A stretch of DNA of 64,000 nucleotides from Solibacillus ferritrahens (GCF_037027585.1 NZ_JAXCLE010000002.1:317353-381352), one strand, 5' to 3'; shown: positions 25,340-34,188, numbered from the stretch's first letter. Numbers and translations are program-made. The notes: generated by a model not told the origin, from the sequence alone.

Positions 25340-26227
25340 TTGACAGAACTAGGAGCTCGCTTGAAAGAAGCGAGATTAGCTAGAGGCTATAGTTTAGAAG
25401 ATTTACAAAATATCACGAAGATTCAGAAGCGGTATTTAATTGGAATAGAAGAGGGCAATTATGCGATTATGCCCGGGTCATTTTATGTACGAGCTTTTAT
25501 TAAGCAGTATGCAGAGGCTGTTGGATTGGATGCGGATGAAGTTTTAACAGAGTATCGTAAAGATATTCCGGAGATTCAGAAAGAAGAGGTAGCGCAATCT
25601 TTCTCACAAAGTCCAAGTCGACGTTCAATGAAGGCATCATCTAGTAATAAAATGATGGAAACAATGCCTAAAATAATAGTAGCTTTATTTGCAATTGTTA
25701 TTATCATTGTGATTACTACACTTTCTATGAAAAAAATAGGTAGTGTTCCAGATGTAGTGGAAGAAGATAATAAACCCGTTGAATATGAACAAAATCCAAA
25801 CTCAACACCGAGTAAACCTGTAGAAGATACAGTGGAAAACAACGAAGAAGATGAAGAACCAGTAGTAGAACCGATTGAAGAAGATCCTGAACCTGCACAA
25901 GTTATTAGCTCAGGTGTTGTTTCCGGTGAAGATACAACGTTTGAAGTATCCGGAACAGATACATTAAATGTCCGTGTTGAAGTGTCAGGCGATACATGGG
26001 TTGGTATTCGTAATGAAAATCGTGATGAGAAAATCCCGGCACGTGTTTACAAAGCAGGAGAAATTGCGGAAAATGATTCAACATCAGATGGCTATGCAAG
26101 AATTCGTTTAGGAAACTCAAAAGTGGCTAAAGTGTATATAAATGATGTAGAATTAACATACGCACAAGATCTTATGACGCAAAATATTATTTTGAAATTA
26201 GTGAATGAAGAACAACAAGGAGAGTAG
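25340..26227 (+). CDS. rodZ: Cytoskeletal/morphogenesis protein RodZ (YmfM)
   Basis: Bitopic membrane protein that links MreB to the cell-wall elongation machinery. About 295 residues: N-terminal HTH_25 domain (residues 1-68, GARLKEARLARGYSLEDLQ), one membrane helix (about 113-132, IVALFAIVIIIVITTL), an acidic Pro/Glu linker (KPVEYEQNPNSTPSKP...EEDEEPVV), and a C-terminal DUF4115 beta-domain. TTG 25340 is preferred, seven bases after AGGTG; GTG 25331 overlaps that site. It is followed by pgsA, as in B. subtilis. Confidence 0.92.
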   Translation: MTELGARLKEARLARGYSLEDLQNITKIQKRYLIGIEEGNYAIMPGSFYVRAFIKQYAEAVGLDADEVLTEYRKDIPEIQKEEVAQSFSQSPSRRSMKASSSNKMMETMPKIIVALFAIVIIIVITTLSMKKIGSVPDVVEEDNKPVEYEQNPNSTPSKPVEDTVENNEEDEEPVVEPIEEDPEPAQVISSGVVSGEDTTFEVSGTDTLNVRVEVSGDTWVGIRNENRDEKIPARVYKAGEIAENDSTSDGYARIRLGNSKVAKVYINDVELTYAQDLMTQNIILKLVNEEQQGE

Positions 26228-26254
26228 TCATCTATTAAGATGGCTCTTTTCTTT
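26226..26254 (+). terminator. Weak terminator between rodZ and pgsA
   Basis: AGTCATCT/AGATGGCT hairpin with an ATTA loop, followed by CTTTTCTTT. It overlaps the rodZ stop codon and is short, so partial read-through into pgsA is expected. Confidence 0.55.
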
Positions 26255-26273
26255 CGATGAAAGGTGTTAACAA

Positions 26274-26852
26274 ATGAACATTCCAAATAAGATTACAGTC
26301 TCCCGCATTTTATTAATCCCAATATTTGTGATTATAATGATGTTTGATTTTGGTTGGGGGAATATGACGTTGTTTGGCGCAACGATGCAAGTGAACTATT
26401 TTGTTGGTGCACTCGTTTTTATTTTAGCGTCCGCAACGGATTGGGTAGATGGCTATTATGCCCGAAAATATAATTTAGTGACGAATTTAGGGAAGTTTTT
26501 AGACCCGCTTGCAGATAAACTGCTCGTTTCAGCTGCTTTTATATTATTGGTGGAAATTGATTTAGCACCTGCCTGGATTGTCATTATCATCATTTCACGT
26601 GAGTTTGCGGTAACAGGCTTACGACTGATTTTGGCTGGTCAAGGTGAAGTAGTGGCCGCAAATCAGCTTGGTAAAATTAAAACATGGGCCCAAATTGTTG
26701 CGATTTCAGCATTGATTTTGCACAATACCATTTTTACTTTAGTTGGCATACCATTTGATATGATTATGCTATATGTTGCACTTTTCTTTACAGTATGGTC
26801 TGGATGGGATTATTTCTACATTAACCGTCGTGTATTGTTGGATTCAAAATAA
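26274..26852 (+). CDS. pgsA: CDP-diacylglycerol-glycerol-3-phosphate 3-phosphatidyltransferase
   Basis: Membrane enzyme making phosphatidylglycerol-phosphate, committing CDP-diacylglycerol to phosphatidylglycerol. 192 residues with several hydrophobic helices. The CDP-alcohol phosphotransferase motif is complete: Asp56, Asp59-Gly60, Ala63-Arg64, Gly73, Asp77 and Asp81. AAAGGTG lies nine bases before ATG 26274. An unusual structured segment separates it from cinA. Identification is secure from the motif and from the rodZ-pgsA-cinA-recA order. Confidence 0.96.
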   Translation: MNIPNKITVSRILLIPIFVIIMMFDFGWGNMTLFGATMQVNYFVGALVFILASATDWVDGYYARKYNLVTNLGKFLDPLADKLLVSAAFILLVEIDLAPAWIVIIIISREFAVTGLRLILAGQGEVVAANQLGKIKTWAQIVAISALILHNTIFTLVGIPFDMIMLYVALFFTVWSGWDYFYINRRVLLDSK

Positions 26853-26865
26853 ATAAATATATTTC

Positions 26866-26993
26866 AAAAACTAGGTTAGATTTTCTTTATGGATAGGAAT
26901 AGTAGTATTATGAATCCATATAGGATAAAACAAATTCCCGCACTTTTACGTTTGTACGGGGGAGTGTTTTTCTAATCTAGTTTTTCTTTTATT
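26866..26993 (+). ncRNA. Candidate structured element / long-range terminator between pgsA and cinA
   Basis: AAAAACTAGGTTAGA (26866-26880) and TCTAATCTAGTTTTT (26971-26985) pair over 15 bp with one G-U pair. They enclose about 90 nt that contain TATGGAT/ATCCATA (26888-26894 with 26914-26920) and a C-rich/G-rich hairpin CCCG/CGGG (26937-26940 with 26957-26960). The 3' arm runs into TTTTTCTTTTATTTT. It could simply terminate pgsA, or act as a leader element for cinA. No known RNA family was recognised. Confidence 0.45.
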
Positions 26994-27012
26994 TTATATA
27001 GGGGGTCTTTGA

Positions 27013-28272
27013 ATGAATGCAGAAATTATTGCGGTAGGATCGGAACTGTTATTGGGGCAAATCGCCAATACGAATGCAAAGTTTATTTCAAGTCAGCTAT
27101 CTGAGCTTGGCATTAATGTATATTATCATACCGTTGTAGGAGACAATGAGGCGCGACTTCTAGAGGCAATCCGTATTGCAGAACAGCGTGCAGACCTTAT
27201 CATTTTCTCTGGCGGCTTAGGACCGACAAAGGATGATTTAACGAAGGAAACGATTGCAAAGCACTTAAATCGTAATTTGGTATTTGACGAGACAGCACTA
27301 TATGCAATTGAAGAGTTCTTTTCGAAACAAAAACGTCCTATGACGGAAAACAACCGTAAACAGGCACTTGTATTGGAAGACTGCGATGTGCTGCTAAATC
27401 AGCATGGAATGGCACCAGGAATGTTTTTATCCGAAAATGACCGTATTTATATTTTGTTACCTGGACCACCAAAAGAGCTTGAGCCAATGTTCCAATATGA
27501 AACAAAGCCGAAGCTAGCGGCACTTTTACATGATGGTGGCGTTATTTTATCGCATGTTCTGCGCTTTTATGGCATTGGGGAAGCTGAACTGGAACACCGT
27601 ATACAAAAAATATTGGATGAACAAACGAATCCTACCGTTGCGCCGCTTGCTTCAGATGGAGAAGTTATGCTGCGGATTACAGCGAAAGCGCAAAATGAAC
27701 AGCAAGCATTTCGTTTAATTGAATTAAAGAAACGTGAAATTTTGGATATCGTCGGAGAGTATTTTTACGGGGTTAATGATGAATCACTAGGTTTTAATCT
27801 TGTCCAAATGCTATTGGAAAATGAATTAACGATTTCTGCCGCAGAAAGTTTAACTGCCGGTCTGTTCCAATCAGAACTTGCGGAGATTCCTGGTGTCGCA
27901 TCCGCTTTAATTGGCGGCGTCGTGACGTATACGAAGGAAACAAAAATAGAACAGCTCGGTATTTCTGCCGACCTTCTTGAAGAATATGGGATTGTAAGTA
28001 GTGAATGTGCTGCTGCAATGGCTACAAAAGTTCGCGAAAAATTTCATACAGATATTGGTATTGGGCTAACGGGCGCAGCAGGACCAGGCAGTCATGACGG
28101 TCTACCTGCAGGGGCCATTTGGGTAGGAATTAGTATCTGCGACCTTGAGCCCTTCACGTATCGTTTGCAGCTAACAGGATCCAGAAACACAAACCGGATT
28201 AGGGCGGTTAAATTTACATTCAGCTATTTAATGAGAGAGCTAGCGAAACAGGGTTATAAAAAGTTGATCTAG
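27013..28272 (+). CDS. cinA: CinA family protein (nicotinamide-nucleotide amidohydrolase/competence-damage protein)
   Basis: 419-residue two-domain protein. The N-terminal MoaB-like domain (1-165) contains EIIAVGSELLLGQIANTNA and FSGGLGPTKDDLTKET. The C-terminal CinA domain (about 255-415) contains AAESLTAGLFQSELAEIPG and LTGAAGPGSHDGLPAG. Family members hydrolyse ADP-ribose and/or deamidate NMN; in Gram-positives the gene is usually next to recA and linked with competence. TAGGGGG precedes ATG 27013. The cinA transcript would end at the hairpin that also carries the LexA box of recA. Confidence 0.94.
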   Translation: MNAEIIAVGSELLLGQIANTNAKFISSQLSELGINVYYHTVVGDNEARLLEAIRIAEQRADLIIFSGGLGPTKDDLTKETIAKHLNRNLVFDETALYAIEEFFSKQKRPMTENNRKQALVLEDCDVLLNQHGMAPGMFLSENDRIYILLPGPPKELEPMFQYETKPKLAALLHDGGVILSHVLRFYGIGEAELEHRIQKILDEQTNPTVAPLASDGEVMLRITAKAQNEQQAFRLIELKKREILDIVGEYFYGVNDESLGFNLVQMLLENELTISAAESLTAGLFQSELAEIPGVASALIGGVVTYTKETKIEQLGISADLLEEYGIVSSECAAAMATKVREKFHTDIGIGLTGAAGPGSHDGLPAGAIWVGISICDLEPFTYRLQLTGSRNTNRIRAVKFTFSYLMRELAKQGYKKLI

Positions 28273-28334
28273 TTTAAGGTTTATTGGAAAACTGAGCCTT
28301 TGGAAGCGGAAAATAAGGCTTTCAGAAGATTTCT

Positions 28335-28366
28335 AAGAAAAAGCGAAAATATGTTCGCTTTTTTCT
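28335..28366 (+). terminator. Terminator of cinA overlapping the recA LexA box
   Basis: AAGAAAAAGCGAA pairs with TTCGCTTTTTTCTT around the loop, so the T-rich 3' arm is part of the stem. The centre of the hairpin is the LexA-box-like sequence listed next. Confidence 0.8.
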
Positions 28367-28394
28367 TGAATGTTATCTCATTAGCAAGTATAAT
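28344..28394 (+). promoter_or_regulatory. LexA (DinR) box and sigma-A promoter of recA
   Basis: CGAAAATATGTTCG (28344-28357) differs by one base from the symmetric Bacillus SOS box CGAACATATGTTCG. Eight bases later a promoter reads TTGAAT (28366-28371), 17 bp, TATAAT (28389-28394). The layout supports SOS control of recA. Confidence 0.85.
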
Positions 28395-28439
28395 AGAGAC
28401 ATAAGTTAAATAAAGCTTTTTTCTTAAGGAGGAAATAGT

Positions 28440-29504
28440 TTGAGCGATCGTAAAGCAGCGTTAGACATGGCGTTAAAACAAATAGAAAAACAATTCGGTA
28501 AAGGTTCTGTCATGAAGTTGGGTGAAAATTCAAACCGACATATGGAGACAACTTCATCAGGCTCTATCGCAATTGATGCCGCATTAGGTATAGGCGGGTA
28601 TCCACGTGGACGTATTGTGGAAGTATACGGACCAGAGTCTTCAGGTAAAACAACGGTAACTTTGCATGCCATTGCGGAAATTCAAGCAAATGGCGGAACA
28701 GCTGCATTTATCGATGCTGAACATGCATTAGACCCGGTATATGCACAAAAATTAGGTGTTAATATTGATGAGTTATTATTATCTCAACCGGATACAGGTG
28801 AACAAGCACTTGAAATCGCAGAAGCCCTTGTACGTTCAGGCGCAATTGATATTATCGTAATCGACTCTGTTGCAGCATTAGTGCCAAAAGCAGAGATTGA
28901 AGGCGAAATGGGTGACTCACACATGGGTCTGCAAGCTCGTTTAATGTCCCAGGCATTACGTAAATTATCAGGTGTTATTAATAAATCAAATACACTGGCA
29001 ATTTTCATCAACCAAGTTCGTGAAAAAATCGGTGTAATGTTTGGTAACCCTGAAACAACAACTGGTGGACGTGCCCTTAAATTCTACTCATCTATTCGTC
29101 TGGAAGTCCGTCGTGGTGAGGCAATTAAGCAAGGTACGGAAATTATCGGTAACAAAACAAAAATTAAAGTTGTAAAAAATAAAGTAGCACCACCATTCCG
29201 AACAGCGGAAGTGGATATTATGTACGGCGAAGGGATTTCGAAAGAAGGAGAAATCGTCGATATCGGTGCAGACCTGGATATTATCCAAAAGAGCGGATCA
29301 TGGTATTCATACAATAATGAACGAATTGGTCAAGGCCGTGAAAATGTAAAACAATTTTTAAAAGAAAATCCTGCAATTAAAGAGGACGTTACAGAAAAAA
29401 TCCGTCAACATTTCGGAATCGGTGAGCTTGGCTATACAATCGGTGCCAATGACACAGCAGAAGAAGAAATCGACGAACTGGAATTATTTGAAGAAGAAAA
29501 ATAA
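28440..29504 (+). CDS. recA: Recombinase RecA
   Basis: Strand-exchange ATPase and LexA co-protease. 354 residues, usual for Bacillales. Walker A GPESSGKTT is at residues 64-72; the central core VIDSVAALVPKAEIEGEMGD and loop L2 region MFGNPETTTGGRAL are intact; the C-terminus is acidic (EEIDELELFEEEK), as expected for the autoregulatory tail. Start is TTG 28440 with AAGGAGG eight bases upstream. It has its own SOS promoter, and a clear terminator follows. No intein or insertion is seen. Confidence 0.98.
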   Translation: MSDRKAALDMALKQIEKQFGKGSVMKLGENSNRHMETTSSGSIAIDAALGIGGYPRGRIVEVYGPESSGKTTVTLHAIAEIQANGGTAAFIDAEHALDPVYAQKLGVNIDELLLSQPDTGEQALEIAEALVRSGAIDIIVIDSVAALVPKAEIEGEMGDSHMGLQARLMSQALRKLSGVINKSNTLAIFINQVREKIGVMFGNPETTTGGRALKFYSSIRLEVRRGEAIKQGTEIIGNKTKIKVVKNKVAPPFRTAEVDIMYGEGISKEGEIVDIGADLDIIQKSGSWYSYNNERIGQGRENVKQFLKENPAIKEDVTEKIRQHFGIGELGYTIGANDTAEEEIDELELFEEEK

Positions 29505-29513
29505 TTATTGTGT

Positions 29514-29546
29514 ACCCAAGCGAATGGCTCCGCTTGGGTTTTATTT
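29514..29546 (+). terminator. Rho-independent terminator of recA
   Basis: ACCCAAGCG (29514-29522) pairs with CGCTTGGGT (29531-29539), followed by TTTTATTTG. Confidence 0.92.
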
Positions 29547-29580
29547 GTTTGTTTAGGGCAGGCAGGTTAGCTAGTAGCAA

Positions 29581-29755
29581 ATGGCAATTATATAAGAGCA
29601 GTGACGAATATGTTGCTTGAAGTGGCGAATAAATTTCAAAGTGGCGATTAAATATAAGAGAGTGACGAATAAGTTACTGGAAGTGGCGAATACGCGCTGG
29701 GATTTGATGAATAAAATACAGGGAGTGACGAATAACCGGATGAATTTGGCGAATA
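29581..29755. repeat. 21-bp periodic repeat array 1 (GTGRCGAWTA cores)
   Basis: Cores of 10 bp begin at 29601, 29622, 29641, 29662, 29683, 29704, 29725 and 29746, with a weaker one (ATGGCAATTA) at 29581. The steps are 20, 21, 19, 21, 21, 21, 21 and 21 bp. Cores read GTGGCGAATA, GTGACGAATA or close variants; the roughly 11 bp between them differ. A lone GTGTCGAATA occurs at 29841. The array occupies the 560-bp gap between the recA terminator and rny; the remainder of that gap (29760-30060) is AT-rich and holds no gene I can support. Confidence 0.9.
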
Positions 29756-30064
29756 TATGTTTAGGGAAGTTCTTTAAGCGATACTTTCTTCATAAAAATG
29801 TGAGGGAAAGTTAAGGAATGTGTCTATAAAAACTATATAAGTGTCGAATAAAGTTATCTTTCCGGCAAAAAAGTCTCTCAAATCAATAAATATAAAAAAA
29901 CCTTTAAACATGGCTATTCTTGACATACCTAATTATGAACTATACAATTAAAATGTATAATTTCTAAATTTTGAAATGAAATAGGCAATATGTTTGAATA
30001 TTTGAAAACATATATAGCCGACTAGAAGAACATCAGACATATCAGCTTAGGAGGGATTAGTATT

Positions 30065-31618
30065 ATGGAAATGATTCTCCCTGCTTTGCTAGGATTCGCT
30101 GTCGGTGTTGCTGTTATCTATTTTTACATGAAAAACGTGAATGAATCAAAAGTCACTGGTGCAAAGCATGTAGCTGAACAAATCGTAGAAGATGCGAAAC
30201 GTGAAGCAGATGCTCTGAAAAAGGAAGCACTACTTGAAGCAAAGGATGAAACTCACAAATTTCGTTCTGAAGCAGAAAACGACATTCGTGACCGTCGTGG
30301 AGAGCTTCAGAAACAAGAGAACCGTTTATTGCAAAGAGAAGAAAATCTTGACCGCAAAGATGATACTCTGAATAAAAGAGAGACGAGCCTAGAGCGTAAG
30401 GAAGAAGCTCTGGCAAGCAGACAACAGCATATTGAACAGATGGAAAGCAAAGTAGAAGAACTTGTTGCAAGTCAAAAAACAGAGCTTGAGCGTATTGCGG
30501 CTCTGACACGTGAAGAAGCAAAAGAGGTCATTTTGAAGGAAGTTGAAAATGAACTTTCAACTGATATTGCAGTAATGACAAAAGAAGCGGAAACACGTGC
30601 GAAAGAAGATTCAGACAAAAAAGCTCGCGAAATATTATCACTTGCACTACAACGCTTTGCAGCTGACCATGTTGCCGAAACAACAGTGTCCGTTGTAAAT
30701 TTACCAAATGATGAGATGAAAGGTCGCATTATTGGTCGTGAAGGTCGTAACATTCGAACACTGGAGACGCTAACTGGTATTGATTTAATTATTGATGATA
30801 CACCTGAAGCAGTTATTTTATCCGGCTTTGATCCGATTCGCCGTGAAACAGCACGCCTTGCACTAGAAAAGCTAGTTCAAGATGGTCGTATTCACCCGGC
30901 ACGTATTGAAGAAATGGTTGAAAAATCCCGTCGTGAAGTGGATGAACAAATCCGCGAAACAGGTGAGCAGACAACATTTGAAGTAGGTATTCATAACCTA
31001 CATCCAGATTTAATGAAAATTCTAGGTCGTATGAAATACCGTACAAGCTATGGTCAAAATGTATTAAAGCATTCTATCGAAGTTGCACATTTAGCAGGGT
31101 TGCTTGCTGCAGAACTAGGTGAAGATGTTACATTAGCCCGTCGTGCAGGTTTATTGCATGATATTGGGAAAGCGATTGACCATGAAGTTGAAGGTAGCCA
31201 CGTAGAAATCGGTGTGGAACTGGCAACGAAGTATAAAGAACATCCAGTGGTGATTAACTCAATTGCTTCTCACCACGGTGATACAGAAGCTACTTCTGTT
31301 ATAGCAGTACTTGTAGCAGCAGCCGATGCATTATCAGCAGCTCGCCCGGGTGCCCGCAGTGAAACTCTTGAAAACTATATTCGCCGATTAGAAAAGCTTG
31401 AAGAAATTTCTGAAAGCTATGATGGTGTTGAAAAATCCTTTGCGATTCAAGCAGGTCGTGAAGTCCGCATTATCGTACAGCCTGAAAAGATTGATGATCT
31501 TGCTTCACATCGTTTAGCGCGTGATATTCGCAAACGTATTGAAGAAGAACTCGATTATCCAGGTCATATTAAAGTAACGGTAATCCGTGAAACACGTTCG
31601 GTAGAATACGCAAAATAA
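30065..31618 (+). CDS. rny: Ribonuclease Y
   Basis: Membrane-anchored endoribonuclease that initiates decay of many mRNAs. 517 residues: one N-terminal membrane helix (about 3-20), a long charged coiled coil (about 25-200, rich in Lys/Glu/Arg), a KH domain (MKGRIIGREGRNIRTLE), and an HD domain with HSIEVAHLAG and LLHDIGKAID. AGGAGGGATTAG precedes ATG 30065. In B. subtilis ymdB follows directly; here about 3.7 kb including three glycan genes lies between them. PNPase and RNase J2, known partners in RNA decay, are also in this window. Confidence 0.97.
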   Translation: MEMILPALLGFAVGVAVIYFYMKNVNESKVTGAKHVAEQIVEDAKREADALKKEALLEAKDETHKFRSEAENDIRDRRGELQKQENRLLQREENLDRKDDTLNKRETSLERKEEALASRQQHIEQMESKVEELVASQKTELERIAALTREEAKEVILKEVENELSTDIAVMTKEAETRAKEDSDKKAREILSLALQRFAADHVAETTVSVVNLPNDEMKGRIIGREGRNIRTLETLTGIDLIIDDTPEAVILSGFDPIRRETARLALEKLVQDGRIHPARIEEMVEKSRREVDEQIRETGEQTTFEVGIHNLHPDLMKILGRMKYRTSYGQNVLKHSIEVAHLAGLLAAELGEDVTLARRAGLLHDIGKAIDHEVEGSHVEIGVELATKYKEHPVVINSIASHHGDTEATSVIAVLVAAADALSAARPGARSETLENYIRRLEKLEEISESYDGVEKSFAIQAGREVRIIVQPEKIDDLASHRLARDIRKRIEEELDYPGHIKVTVIRETRSVEYAK

Positions 31619-31642
31619 GCACTTGCCCTATTTATAACTATT

Positions 31643-31685
31643 AACCCCATTCCGTAGAAAAATTACGGGATGGGGTTTCTTGTTT
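31643..31685 (+). terminator. Rho-independent terminator of rny
   Basis: AACCCCATTCCGTA and TACGGGATGGGGTT pair (13-14 bp with one G-U/mismatch) around GAAAAAT, then TTCTTGTTT. Confidence 0.9.
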
Positions 31686-32275
31686 AAATAAGGTTATGAA
31701 ATTCTCAAAATTTGGTTGCATTTACAACAACATAGAAACAAATATAATATAGCCTTGAAAATTCATAAGGGACGAGGTTGCGTCTCGTTGTACATCGTTA
31801 GAGATAAAGGAAGTTTTGACTCTAGCAAATTCTAAATATATGCTTCTTAAATATCCTTCTATTACCATCAGAATATTCACGAAAAACGTTAGGGCAGCCC
31901 CAAATTTCATAAATCCCTTTTTTAAAAGCATTTTATATAAAATATTCAAAAGTATTTAGGGTGATATTATTCTAAATACTTTTTCTGTTTTAAAGAGTTA
32001 GATAAATTTGAGTAATGTACATTTCCTTTAATATAAGAAATATTAAAGGAATCTTACAATATTAGGTATATATTAAATAACTCGTGACTATAATATTAAA
32101 AAAGAATAGTTATGGTATTTTATGTAATCATTAGTAAGTTCATCCTATAATCTATTAACAGCAATATTCCAAGCTATCAATATAAACCTATCCGTACTAT
32201 GCCTATTTTATTATTCTCACTTACATCCCACTAATCTCTGTAAGCTATTAGTAATGTGAAAGAGGAGGCTAGTTA
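31686..32275. other. 590-bp AT-rich gap before the glycan genes
   Basis: No gene is supported. A 75-codon frame on the - strand (31722-31949) has hydrophobic stretches but no convincing ribosome binding site and no recognisable family. A small hairpin GGGACGAGGTTGCGTCTCG lies near 31769. The rest is low-complexity AT-rich DNA. The gap marks the left boundary of an accessory segment. Confidence 0.5.
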
Positions 32276-33187
32276 ATGCAAACAACATTAAGAGCAAAGC
32301 GTTTTACATTTGCGCAAATTGTGAAATTATCGCCGATTTTTGCAAGTAGGATGCTGTTTTGGAAAACGTTTAAATATAATTTGAACTTGGAAAACCCGCA
32401 AACGTTCAGTGAAAAACTTATGTGGCTTAAATTGTTTGAGGATGTAGAGTTCAAAGTGAGGTTTACTGATAAGGTGAAAATGCGGGAATATATGATTGCC
32501 CTCGGATATAGCCATTTACTAGTACCGATTATCGGTATTTTTGAAGAAATAGAGGACATTATTTTTGAACAATTACCAAGAAAATTCGTAATAAAATGTA
32601 CCCATGGATCGGGGTTTACGATTGTCTGTGAGAATAAAAGAGAATTGGATTACCAAAAAACGAGATTACAATTAGCGGCAATGATGGCAACGAACTATGC
32701 ACTTAGAAATGCGGAGCCTCATTATTCAAAGATTAAACCGAGAATTATTATTGAGCATTATATAGAGCCTTCAAGAAGCGACATTTCCAATGCATACAAA
32801 ATTCATTGCTTCCACGGTGAGCCTAAAGTTATTGAACTTGCATTAGATCACAACACATCAAAGCAGCAAACAATTATGTTGACACCCGATTGGAATGATA
32901 CGGGGTATATCGAGAAGAAGTTTCCTTATGAGATTTCGGAATCTAAGCCAAAACAGCTGGAAGAGTTAATGGCAATTGCTAAAAAGTTAAGTAAGCCATT
33001 TACGTATGTTCGCGTAGATTTAAATATCGTTGATGAAAAAATTTATTTTAATAAGCTGAGCTTTACTCCGGATGCTTGCCTAAATACCGAAATTAATGAG
33101 CAGGCCAACCGAGAGCTTGGGCAATGGCTTGAATTGAATATTGAGAAACGAAAACAACCTATTTCAATCGCTCGATCAAAATCTTAA
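32276..33187 (+). CDS. ATP-grasp polysaccharide biosynthesis protein (TupA-like)
   Basis: 303-residue protein of the TupA-like ATP-grasp type found in surface-polymer loci. Seen: LENPQTFSEKLMWLKLF near residue 40, the glycine-containing ATP loop FVIKCTHGSGFTIVCENK near 107, RIIIEHYIEP near 160, and FTYVRVDLNIVDEKIYF near 243. In relatives the strand after KIYF carries a metal-binding Glu (GELTF-like); here it reads NKLSFTPDA, with Lys in that place, so catalysis may be altered. This residue comparison is from memory of the family. AGAGGAGG precedes ATG 32276. The product probably links an amino or carboxylate group to a glycan precursor, but the reaction is unknown. Confidence 0.72.
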   Translation: MQTTLRAKRFTFAQIVKLSPIFASRMLFWKTFKYNLNLENPQTFSEKLMWLKLFEDVEFKVRFTDKVKMREYMIALGYSHLLVPIIGIFEEIEDIIFEQLPRKFVIKCTHGSGFTIVCENKRELDYQKTRLQLAAMMATNYALRNAEPHYSKIKPRIIIEHYIEPSRSDISNAYKIHCFHGEPKVIELALDHNTSKQQTIMLTPDWNDTGYIEKKFPYEISESKPKQLEELMAIAKKLSKPFTYVRVDLNIVDEKIYFNKLSFTPDACLNTEINEQANRELGQWLELNIEKRKQPISIARSKS

Positions 33188-33234
33188 CAATGCTTTAAGT
33201 TATTTAATCAACTAATTCGCAAGGAGGATTTTAC

Positions 33235-34188
33235 ATGATTCCAGTTGTATCAATAATTGTCGCTACCAATAGTATGGAAGGCTCTGTTAAACAGTGTCTC
33301 CATAGCTTACAAAACCAATCATTGCAAGCGATCGAAGTGCTTATTATTAATCATGCTTTTACCGATGACACTGTCCGTCTTTGTGAAGAATTCATAAAAG
33401 AGGATGACCGTTTTCGTCTTATTGCATGTGATCAACCAAGTTTAAGTGAAGCAAGAAATAATGGAATAAAAGAGGCTAAAGGGAAATATATTGCATTTAT
33501 TGATGGTAATGATTTCGTTGAATATACAATGTATGAAAAGCTGGTTCAGCGGGCAGAGCAAAAATATGCAGATTTCGTTTTATGTGGCTATACGAAATAC
33601 TGGCCGGAAACGAATCGCAAAAAGCATTATAAAATCAATGAAGCGCTATTATCTAATTCTAATCCTGTAGATTATTTTCTGGCAAAGCATAATGAAGCAT
33701 ATGTTGTGGCGTGGAATAAGCTATTTTTACGGAAAATCATTCAGGATGAGCAACTGTATTTTGAAAATCGCACCTTTTTTGAGGATGTAGGGTTTGTTGC
33801 CCGTTATTTATCGTTTGCGAAAAAAATCGCAATTGTCAATGAGCCACAGTATAACTACGTACAAAGCGAGGGCAGGCCTACTAAAATCTACAATCCGTCC
33901 ATCGCACAATCACATGAGCAAACATACTCACAACTCAAGCAGTTTTTTGATAAAAGGCAGTATCGAAATGTGATAGAAGCGTTAAATTTACGGCTCTATA
34001 TTTACCGCTATCATTATGTATTATTGACAACTTCGAATACAAGGCATTTAAAATCCCTTGAACGGCAAATTATAAGGGAGAGTAAAAACTTCTCGCAGCT
34101 GCCGTGGAAACACCGGATGATGAAGCCGTTAGTAAGATTAAGAATATATCCAACGTTCTTCCGACTAGTACGTAAAGTTAAGGTATAA
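33235..34188 (+). CDS. Family 2 glycosyltransferase
   Basis: 317-residue GT-A glycosyltransferase without membrane segments. N-terminal MIPVVSIIVATNSMEGSVKQCL, sugar-nucleotide region PSLSEARNNGIKEAKGKYIAFID, and the metal site reads DGND, where DSDD is the usual form, so the middle Asp of DxD is Asn. Later FFEDVGFVARYL supplies the typical ED acid. The C-terminal 100 residues are basic and may bind the membrane or acceptor. GGAGGATTTT precedes ATG 33235, 47 bp after the ATP-grasp gene. Donor and acceptor are unknown; it likely adds a sugar to a wall or surface polymer. Confidence 0.85.
   Translation: MIPVVSIIVATNSMEGSVKQCLHSLQNQSLQAIEVLIINHAFTDDTVRLCEEFIKEDDRFRLIACDQPSLSEARNNGIKEAKGKYIAFIDGNDFVEYTMYEKLVQRAEQKYADFVLCGYTKYWPETNRKKHYKINEALLSNSNPVDYFLAKHNEAYVVAWNKLFLRKIIQDEQLYFENRTFFEDVGFVARYLSFAKKIAIVNEPQYNYVQSEGRPTKIYNPSIAQSHEQTYSQLKQFFDKRQYRNVIEALNLRLYIYRYHYVLLTTSNTRHLKSLERQIIRESKNFSQLPWKHRMMKPLVRLRIYPTFFRLVRKVKV

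Noticed and set aside
29581..29755. CRISPR array
   Set aside because: Regular repeats with variable filler suggest it, but the core is only 10 bp, the filler is 11 bp, and no cas gene or leader is near. CRISPR repeats and spacers are each well over 20 bp.
29617..29814. 65-codon + strand open frame with heptad-like repeats over array 1
   Set aside because: The repeat period is seven codons, which creates the pattern. There is no ribosome binding site, a 19-bp step breaks the frame inside the array, and the equivalent frame in array 2 contains stops.
31722..31949. Possible small - strand membrane protein (75 codons)
   Set aside because: It has hydrophobic parts, but no clear ribosome binding site, no recognisable family and no partner; it lies in AT-rich DNA where such frames arise by chance.
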